Shown here: one piece after another, positions 5,356 to 6,378 of the stretch
Position numbering within the stretch: the stretch's first letter is position 1
Layout: the number at the start of each line of letters is the position of its first letter
Source: Pseudomonadota bacterium
Lineage (GTDB): Bacteria; Pseudomonadota; Alphaproteobacteria; Rhizobiales; Xanthobacteraceae
DNA length: 6,378 bases
Direction of reading: 5' to 3'
NCBI GenBank assembly: GCA_023390695.1
Contig: JAEWCJ010000309.1
Location: forward strand, 1 to 6,378
Notes under the pieces: generated by a model
Told to the model about the DNA's origin: nothing
Seen by the model: the letters and a program-made list of their open reading frames with translations, nothing else
Databases searched by the model: none
Made by a program: the position numbers and the translations under genes

Positions 5356-6378
5356 ATGCGCCTCGTCGCCTTCGTCGTCGCGCTCGTCGCAATTGTGCAT
5401 GCCGCCCTGTGGGCGCTCGCTGAAAAGCGAGTCGCAGCTCCGGACATCGAAGGCATGCTCGCGAGCGTTTCTTATGCGCCATTTGCCGGCACCACTCATG
5501 CCGACAAAGCGCAGACATCGGCCGCTCAGATCCGTTCCGATCTTCACATTCTCGCGCCGATCACGCGCGCGGTGCGTACCTATTCGGCGACCCAGGGCGT
5601 TGAACTCGTGCCGGGTATCGCCAACGAATTCGGTTTGAAGGTCACGGCCGGCGCCTGGCTCGACAACGACGCCAAGCGCAACGAGCGCGAAATCCGCTCG
5701 GTCATCGAACTTGCACGCCGGCATTCGAATATCGACGGCATCGTTGTCGGCAACGAAACGGTCTACCGCGGTGAAACGACTCTGATCGGAGACGAGAAGC
5801 TCGAGCTCACGCCGGAGGAAGCGAAGAACCTCCGCGATGCCCAGGCGTCAGGCGATACCGCGCGCATCAACCGCGCCAAGGAAGCCATCAACGTCGCCCG
5901 CCTGATCAAGGTCATTCAGCGCGTGAAGCGCGAGACCCAAACTCCGGTCACCACCGGTGAAATCTGGAGCGTCTGGCGCGATCATCCGGAGCTTGCATCC
6001 GCCGTCGACTTCATCGCCGTTCACATCCTGCCCTACTGGGAAGGCGTGCCGGACGCGAATGCCGTCGACAAGGCGATCGGCGGCTACCAGGAATTGCGCC
6101 GCATGTATCCCGGCAAGCGCATCGTCATCGCCGAGTTCGGCTGGCCGAGCGCGGGTTACAACCTGATGCATTCCAATCCGGGACGCTTCGAACAGGCGAT
6201 GATCCTGCGCGACTTCGTTGCGCGCGCCGATGCGCTCGGCATCGACTACAACATCGTCGAAGCCATCGACCAGCCATGGAATGTGTTCGAAGGCAGCGTC
6301 GGCCCGTACTGGGGCATGTTCGACGACGCCCGCAACCAGAAATTCGCCTTCACCGGTCCGATCACCGATCCTGATCAC
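5356..6378 (+). CDS. ndvB: NdvB-type cyclic beta-glucan synthase, N-terminal GH17 part (cut by window edge)
   Basis: The frame is open without a stop to the last base: 341 codons, with the 3' part missing. A signal anchor (about 2-21) leads into a periplasmic GH17 domain (about 35-335). VSYAPF is at 38-43, VVGNE (130-134) gives the predicted acid/base Glu134, HILPYWEG is at 223-230, and IAEFGWPSAG (258-267) gives the nucleophile Glu260. It is a clear paralogue of the divergent ndvC domain but carries about 30 extra residues after RGE (138-140). In the known bacterial family GH17 is joined through membrane helices to a GT2 synthase domain, giving 800-900 residues that polymerise beta-(1,3)-glucan from UDP-glucose; that part must lie beyond the edge. 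An in-frame ATG at 5272 would add 28 residues, but their codons (AGG, GGG, TCA, CGA) are unlike the rest and they precede the anchor, so I prefer 5356. Neither start has a clear Shine-Dalgarno. Gene order relative to ndvD and ndvC supports ndvB. Confidence 0.85.
   Translation, partial: MRLVAFVVALVAIVHAALWALAEKRVAAPDIEGMLASVSYAPFAGTTHADKAQTSAAQIRSDLHILAPITRAVRTYSATQGVELVPGIANEFGLKVTAGAWLDNDAKRNEREIRSVIELARRHSNIDGIVVGNETVYRGETTLIGDEKLELTPEEAKNLRDAQASGDTARINRAKEAINVARLIKVIQRVKRETQTPVTTGEIWSVWRDHPELASAVDFIAVHILPYWEGVPDANAVDKAIGGYQELRRMYPGKRIVIAEFGWPSAGYNLMHSNPGRFEQAMILRDFVARADALGIDYNIVEAIDQPWNVFEGSVGPYWGMFDDARNQKFAFTGPITDPDH

Noticed and set aside
5848..6378. Minus-strand open frame that resembles a plus-strand open frame at 3419-3985
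   Set aside because: The two share stretches such as PVGQDVNGDEVDG-like text only because they are antisense shadows of the paralogous GH17 domains of ndvB and ndvC in the same relative frame. They are not a new gene family.

Overview
The window looks like chromosomal DNA of a high-GC alphaproteobacterium of the order Rhizobiales/Hyphomicrobiales, most likely Bradyrhizobium or a close relative (Rhodopseudomonas, Afipia, Nitrobacter). The reasons are the strongly G/C-biased third codon positions, the look of GlmU, and above all an ndvC / ndvD / ndvB-type locus. That locus is known from Bradyrhizobium, where it makes periplasmic cyclic beta-(1,3),(1,6)-glucan. The genus is an inference; no rRNA or other marker is present.

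Layout. Positions 1-84 hold only the sequence downstream of glmU. glmU (minus strand, 85-1473) is a complete bifunctional UDP-GlcNAc pyrophosphorylase. A 100-bp divergent spacer with a perfect 17-bp interrupted palindrome separates it from a membrane-anchored, coiled-coil, SPOR-like protein (plus strand, 1574-2449). A small four-helix membrane protein follows (2494-2892). It resembles a VKOR-type bundle that keeps the loop cysteine pair but lacks the CXXC active site. This gene runs tail to tail into ndvC and overlaps its 3' end by 41 bp.

ndvC (minus, 2852-4492) encodes a periplasmic GH17 domain followed by a bundle of about seven membrane helices. A 221-bp A/T-richer divergent spacer with two strong palindromes and a tandem repeat separates it from the rightward genes. 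These are a small secreted four-cysteine protein in the ndvD position (4714-5199) and the first 341 codons of an ndvB-type protein (from 5356, running off the right edge), which begins with a second GH17 domain. A hairpin without a U-tract and a possible weak promoter lie between ndvD and ndvB.

How the genes fit together. ndvB, ndvC and ndvD form a divergent glucan module. From family knowledge, NdvB should polymerise beta-(1,3)-glucan from UDP-glucose in the part beyond this window. The two GH17 domains would branch, transfer or close the chains in the periplasm, with NdvD as a non-catalytic accessory. glmU supplies UDP-GlcNAc for peptidoglycan and LPS, and the SPOR-like neighbour may also act at the cell wall. 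No mobile elements, tRNAs, rRNAs or CRISPR arrays were seen. The window is mostly recognisable; the least described items are the VKOR-like small protein, the SPOR-like protein and the palindromes of the ndvC-ndvD spacer.
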